Shown in pieces: positions 18,642 to 30,900 of a stretch of DNA of 64,000 nucleotides; within the stretch, counting starts at the first letter, position 1; each line of letters opens with the position of its first letter. A program made the translations under genes and the position numbers. The notes below the pieces were generated by a model. It searched no databases, had not been told where the DNA came from, and worked only from the letters and a program-made list of their open reading frames with translations. The stretch spans positions 186,001-250,000 of the forward strand of contig LR134495.1 in assembly GCA_900638155.1 (NCBI GenBank). Direction: 5' to 3'. The stretch comes from Mannheimia haemolytica. Its GTDB lineage: Bacteria; Pseudomonadota; Gammaproteobacteria; Enterobacterales; Pasteurellaceae.

Positions 18642-18894
18642 TGAGTTGCTCCATTAAATCCGCAATACTATTTGCTGAATGTAGCTTTTCCTCGCCATTC
18701 TTAACAGCCCTTAATACTTCTGCTGTCTCAAAATTAGGCTGATAATCAAACTGAAAACGTTTTTCTGTCGCAATTTTTGCTAATGTCATTCGCATCACAT
18801 CAGATACAGTCAAGCCGATACCGGCTAACACCTCACTTGCTTGCTCTTTAATTTCAGGGCTGATTCTTACGCTTACTAATGCACTATTTGCCAT
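18628..18894 (-). CDS. dinJ: DinJ/RelB-type antitoxin
   Basis: The 88-residue protein has an N-terminal ribbon-helix-helix DNA-binding part (SALVSVRISPEIKEQASEVL, residues 4-23, then GIGLTVSDVMRMTLAKIA) and a flexible acidic C-terminus that would cover the toxin. It resembles E. coli DinJ closely in its first 45 residues. ATG 18892-18894 has AAGGAG at ideal spacing; the longer upstream frame would run through the operator. It should repress its own operon by binding the palindrome just upstream. Confidence 0.92.
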   Translation of the reverse strand: MANSALVSVRISPEIKEQASEVLAGIGLTVSDVMRMTLAKIATEKRFQFDYQPNFETAEVLRAVKNGEEKLHSANSIADLMEQLNARD

Positions 18895-18906
18895 CAAAAA
18901 CTCCTT

Positions 18907-18928
18907 TTGTATATCAAATGATATACAA
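18907..18928. promoter_or_regulatory. Autoregulatory operator of the yafQ-dinJ operon
   Basis: TTGTATATCA-AA-TGATATACAA is a perfect 10-bp inverted repeat, 13 bp upstream of the antitoxin start codon. This is where a ribbon-helix-helix antitoxin and its toxin complex would bind to repress the operon. Confidence 0.8.
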
Positions 18929-19031
18929 CATAATAACATTTTTTAGAATGAGTGCAACCAATCAACATTAAAACAAATATGCTATACTCCTTTAAATTAT
19001 TCAAACTAAATTCTCCCTCTGAATTCTTAAT

Positions 19032-19985
19032 ATGACTCAAAAACCCCTTGCCCTTTTTTTAATGGGGCCGACTGCCTCCGGTAAAACCGATTTAGCCATT
19101 GCTTTACGCCAAGAATTGCCGGTTGAAGTAATCAGTGTCGATTCCGCCTTAATTTACAAAGGAATGGATATTGGCACGGCGAAGCCAAGCAAGGAAGAAC
19201 TTGCCCTTGCACCGCATCGCTTAATTGATATTTTAGACCCAGCTGAGAGTTATTCGGCAATGAATTTCCACGCTGATGCGTTGCGTGAGATGGCAGATAT
19301 TACCGCACAGGGTAAAATTCCGCTCTTGGTGGGTGGCACAATGCTTTATTACAAGGCATTGCTTGAAGGGTTATCTCCCCTGCCTTCTGCCGATCCAGCC
19401 ATTCGGTCTGAAATCGAAAGCCGAGCAGCACAACACGGCTGGGCAACATTGCATCAAGAATTAGTGAAAATCGACCCGGTTGCCGGTGCCAGAATTAACC
19501 CCAACGACAGCCAGCGGATCAATCGAGCGTTAGAAGTTTTTTACATTACCGGCAAAACGATGACCGAACTCACCGCACAGCAAGGTGAGGCTCTACCTTA
19601 TAATATCTTACAATTTGCAATCGCTCCTCAAGATCGAGCAGTTCTACACCAACGGATTGAACAACGCTTTCACAAAATGATCGAGCTGGGCTTCGAAGAG
19701 GAAGTCAAGCGGTTATTTTTACGCAAAGATTTGCATATTAATTTGCCCTCGATTCGCTGTGTGGGCTACCGCCAAATGTGGGAATATTTGCAAGGCGATA
19801 TTTCGCTCGATGAGGCGATCTTTAAAGGCATTTGTGCCACCCGCCAGCTGGCAAAACGGCAGATTACTTGGCTGCGTGGCTGGCAAGGCGAACTGACTTG
19901 GTTAGATAGTTTAGCTCCGACCAGTTCTAAAGCAAAAATGGTGGAAAAGATCGATCATTATTTAAAGAATTGTGATAATATCTAA
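19032..19985 (+). CDS. miaA: tRNA dimethylallyltransferase
   Basis: MiaA adds a dimethylallyl group to A37 of tRNAs that read UNN codons. The 317-residue protein has the P-loop [12 protein letters not shown] (12-23), [18 protein letters not shown] (near 37-54), HRLIDILDP (near 60), [10 protein letters not shown] (near 100) and [19 protein letters not shown] (near 262-280). It begins the classic miaA-hfq-hflX cluster. Confidence 0.97.
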   Translation: MTQKPLALFLMGPTASGKTDLAIALRQELPVEVISVDSALIYKGMDIGTAKPSKEELALAPHRLIDILDPAESYSAMNFHADALREMADITAQGKIPLLVGGTMLYYKALLEGLSPLPSADPAIRSEIESRAAQHGWATLHQELVKIDPVAGARINPNDSQRINRALEVFYITGKTMTELTAQQGEALPYNILQFAIAPQDRAVLHQRIEQRFHKMIELGFEEEVKRLFLRKDLHINLPSIRCVGYRQMWEYLQGDISLDEAIFKGICATRQLAKRQITWLRGWQGELTWLDSLAPTSSKAKMVEKIDHYLKNCDNI

Positions 19986-20053
19986 ACGCCTTTGGCACTT
20001 ATCGCATTATTTGGTGTCTTAAAAATCACACAACTATAAAAAGGAAAATAACA

Positions 20054-20326
20054 ATGGCAAAAGGTCAATCTTTACAAGATCCATATTTGAATGCACTTCG
20101 TCGTGAGCGTATTCCTGTTTCAATTTATTTAGTTAACGGCATTAAATTACAAGGTCAGATCGAGTCGTTCGACCAATTTGTGATTTTATTAAAAAATACT
20201 GTAAGCCAAATGGTGTATAAACACGCTATTTCAACGGTTGTTCCTGCCCGTGCGTTATCGCATAACAATAACAACCAAACCCAACACGCTCAACCGGCTA
20301 CTGACACGGCTGAACAAGCGGAATAA
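20054..20326 (+). CDS. hfq: RNA chaperone Hfq
   Basis: Hfq forms a hexameric ring that pairs small RNAs with mRNAs. The 90-residue protein has the Sm1 motif ([20 protein letters not shown]...) and Sm2 motif [11 protein letters not shown] (near 55-65), including the KH of the proximal uridine site. A short Gln/Asn/Thr-rich tail follows. AAAAGGAAAATAACA precedes ATG. It sits 68 bp after miaA and 19 bp before hflX. Confidence 0.98.
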   Translation: MAKGQSLQDPYLNALRRERIPVSIYLVNGIKLQGQIESFDQFVILLKNTVSQMVYKHAISTVVPARALSHNNNNQTQHAQPATDTAEQAE

Positions 20327-20345
20327 CAACATTAGTACTCAACCA

Positions 20346-21731
20346 ATGTTAAACGAATCATTGCCAAACTCAGAAGAAAATTCTGCGTTTGGCTTTGCTT
20401 TATCTGAAGCAAGCCAAACTACAGAGACTATTTCACCTACCGTTCAAGAAAATCAAGATAAAGCCATTTTGGTGCATCTCTATCTCGGGCAACATAAAGA
20501 TGTTGAAAATTTACTGGAATTTAAAACATTAGCCGAATCTGCCGGTGTCGAAGTGCTGGCAACGCTGACTACCAGCCGCCAAAGTCCACATATCAAATAC
20601 TATGTAGGGCAAGGCAAAGCGGAGGAAATTGCCGAAGCGGTAGAACAACTCGGGGCAACAGTAGTGCTGGTGAATCATCAACTTAGCCCGGCTCAAACCC
20701 GTAATTTGCAATCATTATGCGGCTGCCGTGTGGTGGATAGAACCGGCTTAATTTTGGATATTTTTGCCCAACGGGCAAGATCGCACGAAGGCAAGCTACA
20801 AGTTGAGCTGGCACAACTTCGCCATTTATCGACCCGTTTAGTTCGCCGAGTCACCAATCAAGACCAACAAAAAGGCGGTGCGGTTGGCTTGCGTGGACCG
20901 GGTGAGACTCAGCTCGAAACCGATCGCCGTTTGATTAAAGTGCGAATCCAACAGTTACTCAACCGCTTGGAAAAAGTCAGCAAGCAACGCAATCAAAATC
21001 GAAAAACCAGACAAAAAGCCGATATTCCAACAGTATCCTTAGTGGGCTATACCAATGCCGGCAAATCTACCCTATTTAATGCGATTACCCAAGCCGGCGT
21101 TTATGCTGCCGATCAACTTTTTGCGACCCTTGACCCGACTTTACGCCGGATTCAGGTGCAAGATGTCGGCACGACAATTCTTGCCGATACGGTAGGTTTT
21201 ATCCGTTTTCTACCGCACGATTTAGTTTCAGCCTTTAAATCTACCCTGCAAGAAACCACCGAAGCTACTTTACTGCTCCACGTCATTGACGGCTCAGACG
21301 AACGCAAAAACGAAAATATTGATGCGGTAAATCAAGTGCTGGACGAAATCGGAGCGTTAGATATACCTACTTTATTAGTATTCAATAAAATCGATAAATT
21401 AGAGGGTGTAGAACCGCATATTGAACGCAATGCTGATGGTATGCCAGTTGCGGTGTATCTTTCCGCTCAAGAAAATAGCGGCGTTGAGTTGTTATTCCAA
21501 GCCATTCAAGAAAGGCTTCGCAGTAACTTAGTGTGTGAAAACTTGCTCCTCCCGGTTACTGCCGGTGCAATTTACGCACAATTTAAAGCGGAAAACTGCA
21601 TTAAAACCGAGCATTTCAATGATTTTGGCGAACGGATTATCGCTATTGAAATTAACGAAGTGCAATGGAACAAATGGGTGAAACAATTTCCGGATCTAGC
21701 CGAATATATTGAACTGGCAAAATGGGGGTAA
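20346..21731 (+). CDS. hflX: Ribosome-associated GTPase HflX
   Basis: HflX splits stalled or hibernating 70S ribosomes and is linked to heat shock. The 461-residue protein has an N-terminal HflX domain (HLYLGQHK..., [41 protein letters not shown]), a coiled linker, and a G domain. The G domain has G1 GYTNAGKST (near 233-241), G3 [10 protein letters not shown] and G4 NKID. The open frame starts inside hfq, but ATG 20346 is the first plausible start; it has no good ribosome site, so coupling to hfq or a different start is possible. Confidence 0.92.
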   Translation: MLNESLPNSEENSAFGFALSEASQTTETISPTVQENQDKAILVHLYLGQHKDVENLLEFKTLAESAGVEVLATLTTSRQSPHIKYYVGQGKAEEIAEAVEQLGATVVLVNHQLSPAQTRNLQSLCGCRVVDRTGLILDIFAQRARSHEGKLQVELAQLRHLSTRLVRRVTNQDQQKGGAVGLRGPGETQLETDRRLIKVRIQQLLNRLEKVSKQRNQNRKTRQKADIPTVSLVGYTNAGKSTLFNAITQAGVYAADQLFATLDPTLRRIQVQDVGTTILADTVGFIRFLPHDLVSAFKSTLQETTEATLLLHVIDGSDERKNENIDAVNQVLDEIGALDIPTLLVFNKIDKLEGVEPHIERNADGMPVAVYLSAQENSGVELLFQAIQERLRSNLVCENLLLPVTAGAIYAQFKAENCIKTEHFNDFGERIIAIEINEVQWNKWVKQFPDLAEYIELAKWG

Positions 21732-21768
21732 TTAATCTCACTTCTGAGTAAGTTATATTTAAATTATG

Positions 21769-21829
21769 CAAGCGGTCAATTCTTTACGTTTTTTTGCAAA
21801 AAAGTGTAAAGAATTGACCGCTTGTTTTA
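21769..21829 (+). terminator. Long uptake-signal terminator after hflX
   Basis: CAAGCGGTCAATTCTTTAC (21769-21787) pairs perfectly over 19 bp with 21806-21824, and TTTTAT follows. The right arm carries an exact uptake signal in inverted form (21816-21825). Confidence 0.85.
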
Positions 21830-21854
21830 TCCATTAAATCCAATTTAGCCAATA

Positions 21855-21930
21855 AAAAATCCCTCAAATAAACCAGATTTCCCCGTTCTATTTGAAGGAT
21901 TTTATTTATTCTTCCCCAAAAGTGGGGAAG
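21855..21930 (-). terminator. Terminator region of the adhesin gene
   Basis: Two hairpins lie downstream of the adhesin stop (read on the minus strand). The first is CTTCCCCA-N4-TGGGGAAG (21911-21930). The second pairs AAAATCCTTCAAATA with TATTTGAGGGATTTT across 21855-21904 with one mismatch, and is followed by a T-run. Confidence 0.7.
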
Positions 21931-21951
21931 AAAAGCTTAATCAAGCAGTTA

Positions 21952-24900
21952 CTACCACTGATAACCTACGCTTGCAGCAGCACCTGTATCACCACGGCTG
22001 TTAGAGTTAACGCTGAATTTGATACCCACTTTACCATTATCTGATAAACGAGAATAACCTACAGCAATAGCTCCTTGACCACGGTAAGCACCTACACCGG
22101 CTGAAACCATCGATTTACCAGGTTGTGTTACGTGATATAAATTACCTGCGGCTAATGCACCTGCAATACCTGCACGTAAGTCTTTATCTACGTTACTGAT
22201 ACGATTGTTCAGACGATTTTCTGCACCTTTCAACTGATTCACATTAACAGCATCAGTGCCTTTCACACCCGGAGCAACGTTCGTAATACGTGTTTGCGCA
22301 TTCTTGCTACCTGCAATGTTAAGCTCATTTACGCCATCTTTTGCAACAGTTGAACTGATAGTTGTACCACCAACTTTCACTGAATCAAATTCAGGATTGC
22401 TTGAGGTTGCCACTTCAACAGTTGAACCTTTACGTGAAACAACGATGTTTTTGCCACCTGAAACGGCCACTTTACCATTGTTATTAACACGTTGAGCACC
22501 TTTCTCTGAAGTTTCAGCTACATTACCATCAACAGTGAGATCCCAGCCTGTATTCTGCATTGCATTATACAACTGGCTACCGTTCACAGCATCTTTACTT
22601 GTTGCCGTTACATCACCATCTTTAACGTTAGTGATCTTCGTGCCTTTCGCATCAATACCGCCTTTAGTTACACTTGGGCCGTCTTTAATGGTTAAACCAT
22701 TGTTATTTACAGTTGTGTCGCCAGTTGTTACAGAACCATCTTCAGTTAAATCAATTGCTTTCGCTAATTGTACCTCTAATGTGTCTGTACCATTCGCTTT
22801 CACATTGATGTTGCCTGATGCTGACTTAAAGTTTTCAGAAGCTGTTTTATCCACACCTTCACCTTTCACTTTAACTTCAGTATTCAGTTTCTGACGGTTC
22901 TTCACATCTTCATTGTTACCAGAGAAGATTAAACCATCATTTAAGGTTGCAACTTGTTCTGTGACAGTTTTACCGTCTTTATCTTTGGTCTCATAAACGA
23001 TACGAGTCTTACCGTTCTCACCCGGTAATCCATCTTTACCATTTGTACCATCAACACCTTCAGCACCATCTTTCACTGCAATATTTGCACTTGCACCTGG
23101 TTTACCGTCAGCGCCTTTCGGACCGGTTAAGCCGATAGAGCCATCTTTACCGTTTAATACAACAGAAGCGCCATCTTTACCTGTAGCTCCAATTGAACCA
23201 TCAACACCGTCTTTACCGTCACGGCCTGCAGTAATTGTGCCGTCACCTTTAATGGTTACGCCATCTTTACCGTCTTTGCCAGCAATACCGATTTGACCGT
23301 CTTTACCATCTTTACCACCAATGGTTAAGTTGTTGTTCAAGCCGAAGGTCACGTTATTACCTTCTTTAGTAATAATAATGTTACCGTCTTTGTTGTTTAG
23401 ATCAACTGTTGCTCCTGGTTTAACGTTGCCTTTGTCTTTACCATTTGCTGTTAAGTTCCAACCTGCGTTAGCAACTTCTTGCACTTGATATAACTGGCTA
23501 CCGTTTACCGCATCTTTGCTGGTTGCAGAAATTTCACCGTCTTGAACGTTAGTGATTTTCTTATCGCCTGCATTGATACCGGCTTTAGTTACACTTGGGC
23601 CATCTTTGATAGTTAAACCATCATTATTTACCGTAGTATCACCAATAGTTACAGAACCATCTTTCGTTAAATCAATGTCTTTCGCTAATTTAACCGTTAA
23701 AGTACCGTTGTTATTTACTACACCGATATTATTAGCATCTGAGAGCTTAGTTGCATCTTTCTCACCACCGGTAATACTTAACGTTTCGTTTAGTTTCTTA
23801 GTAATGACTTTACCATCATCACCAACGAATTTTAAGCCATCGTTTAAGGTTGCTACTTCTTCTTTAACAGGGTTGCCGTCTTTGTCTTTGGTTTCATAAA
23901 CGATACGAGTCTTCGTTTCGCCATCTTTACCATCAACACCCGGTTTACCTTGCTCGAAAGTCATAGTGCCATTCGAACCATCTTTACCGTTGATACCGAT
24001 TGTGCCATCTTTACCATTTAAGGTCACACCTGTTGTACCGTCTGCACCTTTCACACCGATTGCACCATCTTTACCCGGTTTTCCATCTTTACCCGGACCA
24101 CCGATAGTTAAATCGTTATTTAATGCAAAGGTTACATTGTTGTCAGTCGTTTCTTTAGTAATGATGATATTACCGTCTTCATTATTAAATGAAACTTTAC
24201 CTTTAGGACCAACATTGGTGCTGTTATTGCCATTTGCTGCAATATCCCAACCAGAGTTCGCTACATCATAAACCTGTTTTAACTGGTCTTCTGTTGCTGC
24301 TTGACCACTAGTAAAGTTATTTGGATCAAATGTCTTATTGGTTAAGCCACCGATTGTACCTTTATTACCGTCAACAGTAATCGAATTATCGCCACCTACT
24401 GTTAAGCTATCACCGGTTAATGCCGAATCACCTACACCAACAACATTCGTGTCAATATAAGTATCACCGATTGTTACCGAACCTTCGTCTGTTAAGTCAA
24501 TGTTTCTTGCTAATTTCACCATTAACTTACCATCTTTATTCACAACGCCGATATTATCATCAGATAAATCATCTAAATCGGTATCGCCGCCTGAAATTTG
24601 TAAGGTTTCATTTAGCTTCTTATCGATAACTTTACCGTCATCACCTACGAATCTTAAGCCATCGTTCAGTGTTGCAACTTCCTCAGTTGTACCGTCTGGT
24701 TTCTCATAAACGATACGGGTTTTGCTTTCGCCATCTTTACCGTCGTTGCCGGCAAGACCTTTAGCACCATCTTTTACAGAGATAGTTGCACTTGCACCAT
24801 CTTTACCGTCTTGACCTTTAGGACCGGTTAATCCGATTGAGCCATCTTTTCCGTTTAAGGTCACACCAGCTGTACCATCGGCACCTTTAACACCAACCTT

Positions 24901-27900
24901 ACCATCAACACCATCTTTACCGTCTTTACCCGGACCACCAATGGTTAAATTGTTGTTTAAGGCAAAGTCGATCGCATTATCGCTTACCGTTGTGATGATG
25001 TTTTTATCTTTAGAAGTGTAATTTACGGTTTCCCCTAATTTCACATTATCTTCTTTAGCACCATCTGCCAGTTCAGAATTATCCGCAGTAATGTTAAAGC
25101 CTTTGTTGATTAAGCTATCCGTTGCATTACGTACATCTTTAATGTTCGCTGCATTAGTACCTACTTTTTCTAGCTGCTCATCTGTTAAATCATTCACAGA
25201 TTCAACAGCTTTACCATCTTTACCAGGCTGACCATTAATACCATCAATACCGCTCTTCACGTTAACAATTTGGTTGTTACCGTTATCTAAGCCATCTTGA
25301 GTTAACTTAACTGGTGCTTTCACTTCACCATCTGCTCCGTCCGCTGGTTTTGCCGGTGTAATAGTCATACCGTTATTGGTAATCTCGGTTGATGGTTTAG
25401 TGTTGTCAACAACATCTTTACCACCATTTTCACCTGGCTTGTACTCAACAAATTTCGCACTTGTTAAATCTTTAAGATCACGGTTAAGTTGGATTTCAAG
25501 CTGATCTTTCTCATTAGCAACAACATTGATATTACCTGCTGCTGACTTGAAGTTCTCAGATGATTCTTTGTCATTAATTCCTTGTGCTACTTCACCAACG
25601 ATGTTCACTACGCTATTTAGCTTGTGACGATTTAACTTATCATTGTTACCTGCAAAGATTAAACCATCGTTTAAGGTTGCAACAGTTTCAGGCTCACCTT
25701 GTGGGTTACCGTCTTTATCCGTCGGTTGGTAAACGATACGTGTTGTGCCGTTTTGACCCGGTAAGCCGTTTTCACCATCTTTACCATTAACGCCTTGAGC
25801 ACCATCTGCTGATTTAAATGTTAAACCGTCTTTACCGTCTTTACCATTTAAGCCGATAGAACCATCTTTACCGTTAAGTACAACTGCTGAACCGTCTTTG
25901 CCGTTCACACCAACTTTACCGTCAATGCCGTCATCACCGTCTTTACCATCACGACCGACAGTGATTGTTGCTTCACCTGGTGTACCGTCTTTACCGTTAT
26001 CACCTTTGATTGAAACACCATCTTTGCCGTCTTGGCCTTTAATGCCGATTGTACCTGCTTTACCGTCTTTACCAACACTTAAGTCGCTATTTAAACTTAC
26101 TTCAAGTGCTTTGGTTGTTGTTCCATCTGGGTTTTGAACATCAACAACTTTGGTATTAATGTTACTATCGCCAGTAATTTGAGCTGTAGTACCTAAGTTT
26201 TGTTTAAACTCATTACCTTCTTTATCTTTCAGACCGAAAGCATCTGTAGAAAGATTTTCCGCAGTATTTTTCAAGTCACCTACGTTAACCGCATTGTTAA
26301 GCACATCACCTGATGCATTTTTAAGCTCCACGGCATTACCGTCTTTATCTTTTAAGCCGCTATCAACGTTAACGATTTGGTTGTTGCCGTTATCTAAACC
26401 TTTATCTGTTAAGGATACTGGTTTAGCATCTGCGCCATTTTCACTATTAGCTGGTGTAATAGTGATACCTTTATTAGTAAGCTCTGTTGATGGTTTAGTA
26501 TTATCAACAACCTCTTTACCATCATCACCTTGTTTGTACTCAACAAATTTCGCATTTGTTAAATCTTTAAGCTCACGGTTAAGTTGAATTTCAAGCTTAT
26601 CTGTACCATCAGCTTTAACATTGATGTTACCTGCTGCTGATTTAAATACAGCTGATGCTGCTTTATCAACACCTTCACCCACAACATTAACCACTGTGTT
26701 TAGCTTATGACGATTTAACGTATCTGCATTGTTACCAGTAAAGATCAAGCCATCATTTAAGTTAGCAACTTGCTCTTCTTTATCGCCATTTTTGTAAACG
26801 ATACGAGTTTCGCCGTTATCACCTGGTAAGCCATCTTTACCAGTGCCATCAACACCTTGTTTGCCATCTTTAACAGCAATATTTGTGCTTGCACCTGGCT
26901 GACCATCAGCACCTTTCGGGCCTGTTAAGCCGATAGAGCCATCTTTGCCGTTTAATACAACAGACGCACCGTCTTTACCATTTACGCCAACTTTACCGTC
27001 AATACCATCGGCACCATTACGACCTACAACAACTGATGCTTCGCCTGGTACGCCGTTTTTACCGTCATCACCTTTAATTGAAACACCATCTTTGCCGTCT
27101 TGGCCTTTAACGCCGATTGCACCAGCTTTACCGTCTTTACCAACACTTAAGTCGTTATTTAAACTTACTTCAAGTGCTTTCGTTGTTGTACCGTCCGGGT
27201 TTTGAACATCAACAACTTTCGTATTAATGTTGCTATCGCCAGTAATTTGAGCTGTAGTACCTAAGTTTTGTTTAAACTCATTACCTTCTTTATCTTTCAG
27301 ACCAAAAGCATTTGTAGAAAGATTTTCTGCAGTATTTTTCAAGTCACCAACGTTAACAGCATTATTAAGAACATCACCTTCTGCATCTTTAAGATCTACA
27401 GGTTGACCATTTTTGTCTTTTAAGCCGCTGTCAACATTAGTGATTTGGTTACCACCGTTGCTTAAGCCATCCTCTGTTAAGGTAACATTAGATTTATTTG
27501 CATCATTAGGATCTTTCTTAGCAATCGTTACACCATCTTTATTGATAACTGTAGAATCACCTTCTGTGCCGAATGTTGCACTATTTAAGCCCGTTAGGTC
27601 TTTTGCTAATGCCACGGTAATTGTATTATCTACAATTTGTGTCATTACATTTTGACCGGCATCAAACTTAGTCCAATCGGTATTCCCTGCTGCACCTTTA
27701 ACATCCACTTGCGTATTTAATTTTGCATTGTGAACTGTGCCATTGTTAGCACCGAATTTTAAGCCATCGTTAAGGGTTGCAACTTCTTCTTTCTCACCGT
27801 TTGGTTTTTCGTAAACGATACGAGTTTTGCTTTCGCCGTCTTTACCGTCGTTGCCGTCAAGACCTTTAGCGCCTTTCTCAACTTTGATTGAGGCTGCACC

Positions 27901-30900
27901 ATCTTTACCATCTTTACCATCTGCACCGTCTTTTCCATTTACGCCATCAACGCCGTGGAACACGATTGCTTCTGGTTTAATTGTTACACCATCTTTACCA
28001 TCAGCACCTTTAACACCGATTGAACCATCTTTACCTGGGGTACCATCTTTACCTGGTTTACCGCCAACAGAGATGTTATCTGCTAAGCCAAAGTCGATTG
28101 TATTGTTCGTTACGGTTGTAACAACATTAGTATCGGTTGAAGTGTACTTAACCGTTTCACCTAACTTAACATTATCTTCTTTCGCACCAGCATCTAAACC
28201 AGAGTTATCGGCTGTAATGTTAAAGCCAGTTTTAACTAACTTATCAGCTACCGCATAAAGTTGTGAACCGTTGATCGCATCTGTTGAATCAGAAGTGATT
28301 CGGCCTGCTGCTACATTTTGAATTTGGCGTTCTTTACCTGCGGAGCCTACTGATACCACATAGTTTGTGTTTTCATTAGCTCCCGCAAAACCAGTGTAAG
28401 TAATACCACCTACAGTTGCGTTACTTGTTGGCGTTGCTGCAGTTACAGTTGATTCGCTACCTAATGCTACAGAGTTTTCTAAGGTTGCTTGAGCCCCCAT
28501 ACCTACTGCAACAGCGAACTGTTTATCAGCTACCGATTGAGTACCTACTGCGACTGCTGATTGTGCGCTTGCAGTTGCATTTGTACCTACCGCTAATGCT
28601 GCTCGATCTTCAGCTCTTGAGCCTACACCTAAAGCAGTTGCTTTTTCTTTGGTTGCATTTGCATTAGAACCTACTGCTGTTGCATCACCAGCACTTGCTG
28701 TTGTTTCACGACCAATCGCTGTTGCACCATTTGCAGTTGCATTTGCTTGAGAACCTACCGCAGTTGCTTGAATACCTTCAGCTTTTGAGTTGACACCTAA
28801 CGCTGCTGCAGCATTACCATTTGCATTTGAGTTTGTACCCAGTGCAATAGCACCTTGATCTACAGAGGTTGCATTCGGACCAATTGCAATAGAGTTAACA
28901 CCTTTAGCACCATCATTTAATCTGTTTTCTGGAACCGTTGAATTTACAGAGAAGTATTTAACCGTAAATTTATCTACAGCTGCATCGCTAAGTTTAAAGT
29001 CGATAGTATTGTTACTTACTGTAGTCACAATGTTTTTATCAGACGAAGTATAGGTAATAGTTTCACCTAATTGAACATTGTCAGCCGTACCATTATCAGC
29101 AGTAATATTGAAGCCTTGAGCTACTTTATTGCTTAAGTTGGTTACATTTTGGTTAGTTGCATAAAGCTGTGAACCATTAACTGCGTCTTTAGAAGTTTCG
29201 CTTAAATCACCTTCTTTAACATTCGTGATTTTAACTGGCGCACCATTTACATCACCAACTTTAACGTTACCGCCTTCATTTGTGATTTTCGGACCATTGT
29301 TAATGGTAATACCTTCATTAGTAATGTTTGTGCCACCAATGGTTACAGAACCTGAATCAGTTAAGTTTAGGTTTTTCGCTAATTTAACAGTTAAATTACC
29401 ATTGCCATCTGCAACAACATTAATATTGCCTGCTGCTGATTGGAAAGCGTTTGACTGTTCTTTATTTACACCCTCACCAATAATAGTAACTAAGCTGTTT
29501 AACTTATGTTTGTTCTCAACTTCGTTATTACCGGTAAAACGTAAACCATCGTTTAAGGTTGCAACTTCTTCTTTACCACCTGTTTCGTTTGTGTAAACGA
29601 TACGAGTAGTTTGAGTACCATCTTTACCATCCTTGCCTTGAGCGCCATCTAATCCAGGAGCGCCTTTCTCAACGGTCATGGTTGCATTTGCACCATCTTT
29701 ACCGTTAATACCGATTTTTCCTGGAGCACCATCTTTGCCGACTACAACAGTGCCGTTACCATTGATAGTTACACCGTCTTTGCCATCTGTACCTTTAACA
29801 CCGATAGAGCCGTCTTTTCCGTCTTTACCACTTACAGATACATCACCGGCTAATGCAATTTCTAATGCTTTTTCAGCAACATTTGCGGTTACGGTTACAC
29901 CATCTTTGCCTTTAACTTGAATCGTTTTACCTAAGTCTTGCTTAACTTCAGTATTCTTATCATCGCCAGTTAAACCAAAGCCACCCGTTGTTGCATTAGT
30001 TAGGTTATTAACAGTATCTTTTAAATCGCCTACGTTAACCGCATTGGTTGTCGTTGCATTAGCAAGATCTGTTTTTTGACCATTAGCATCCGTTAAACCG
30101 CTTGATACATTGGTGATTTGCTTGTTACCAGCGCTAATTCCTGTGTTAGTTACACTTGGGCCATTAGCAATAGTTAATCCTGAATCATTTAAAGTTGTAT
30201 TACCAATAGTTACCGAACCATCTTTGGTTAAGTTTACATCTTTAGATAATTTAACAACTAATCCATCATTAGTATTTACTACACCAATATTGTTATCAGC
30301 CAATTTGGTTAAATCAGCACCACCAGTTACATTTAAAGTTTGGTTTAGTTTCTTCGCGATAACCTTATTATCATCACCTACGAATTTTAAACCATCATTA
30401 AGTGTTGCAACTTCTTCCGGACCATCTTTGGTTTCATAAACAATACGTGTTTTAGTTGTACCATCTACGCCATCAACACCTGGTTTACCATTTTTAACAG
30501 TAATATTTGCATTAGCACCATCTTTACCGTTAATGCCAATTGAACCATCTTTACCATTTAAAGCAACACCAGTTGAACCATCAGCACCTTTAACACCGAT
30601 AGAGCCGTCTTTACCATCAGCACCATTTTTACCTGGTCCACCAATAGTTAACTCATTATTTAATGCAAATGTTACATTATGGGCATCTTTAGTAATTTGA
30701 ATGTTGCCATCTTTATTATTTAGATCAACCGTCTCTTTAGGCTTAACATTACTGCTATTCTGTCCTTCATTAATGGTTAAATTCCAACCTGCATTTGCAA
30801 TTTCTTGTACAGTATATAACTGGCTTCCATTAACAGCATCTGTAGAAGTATTGTTTACATCACCCGCTTTCACGTTAGTAATTTTTGTTGGGCTTCCATC

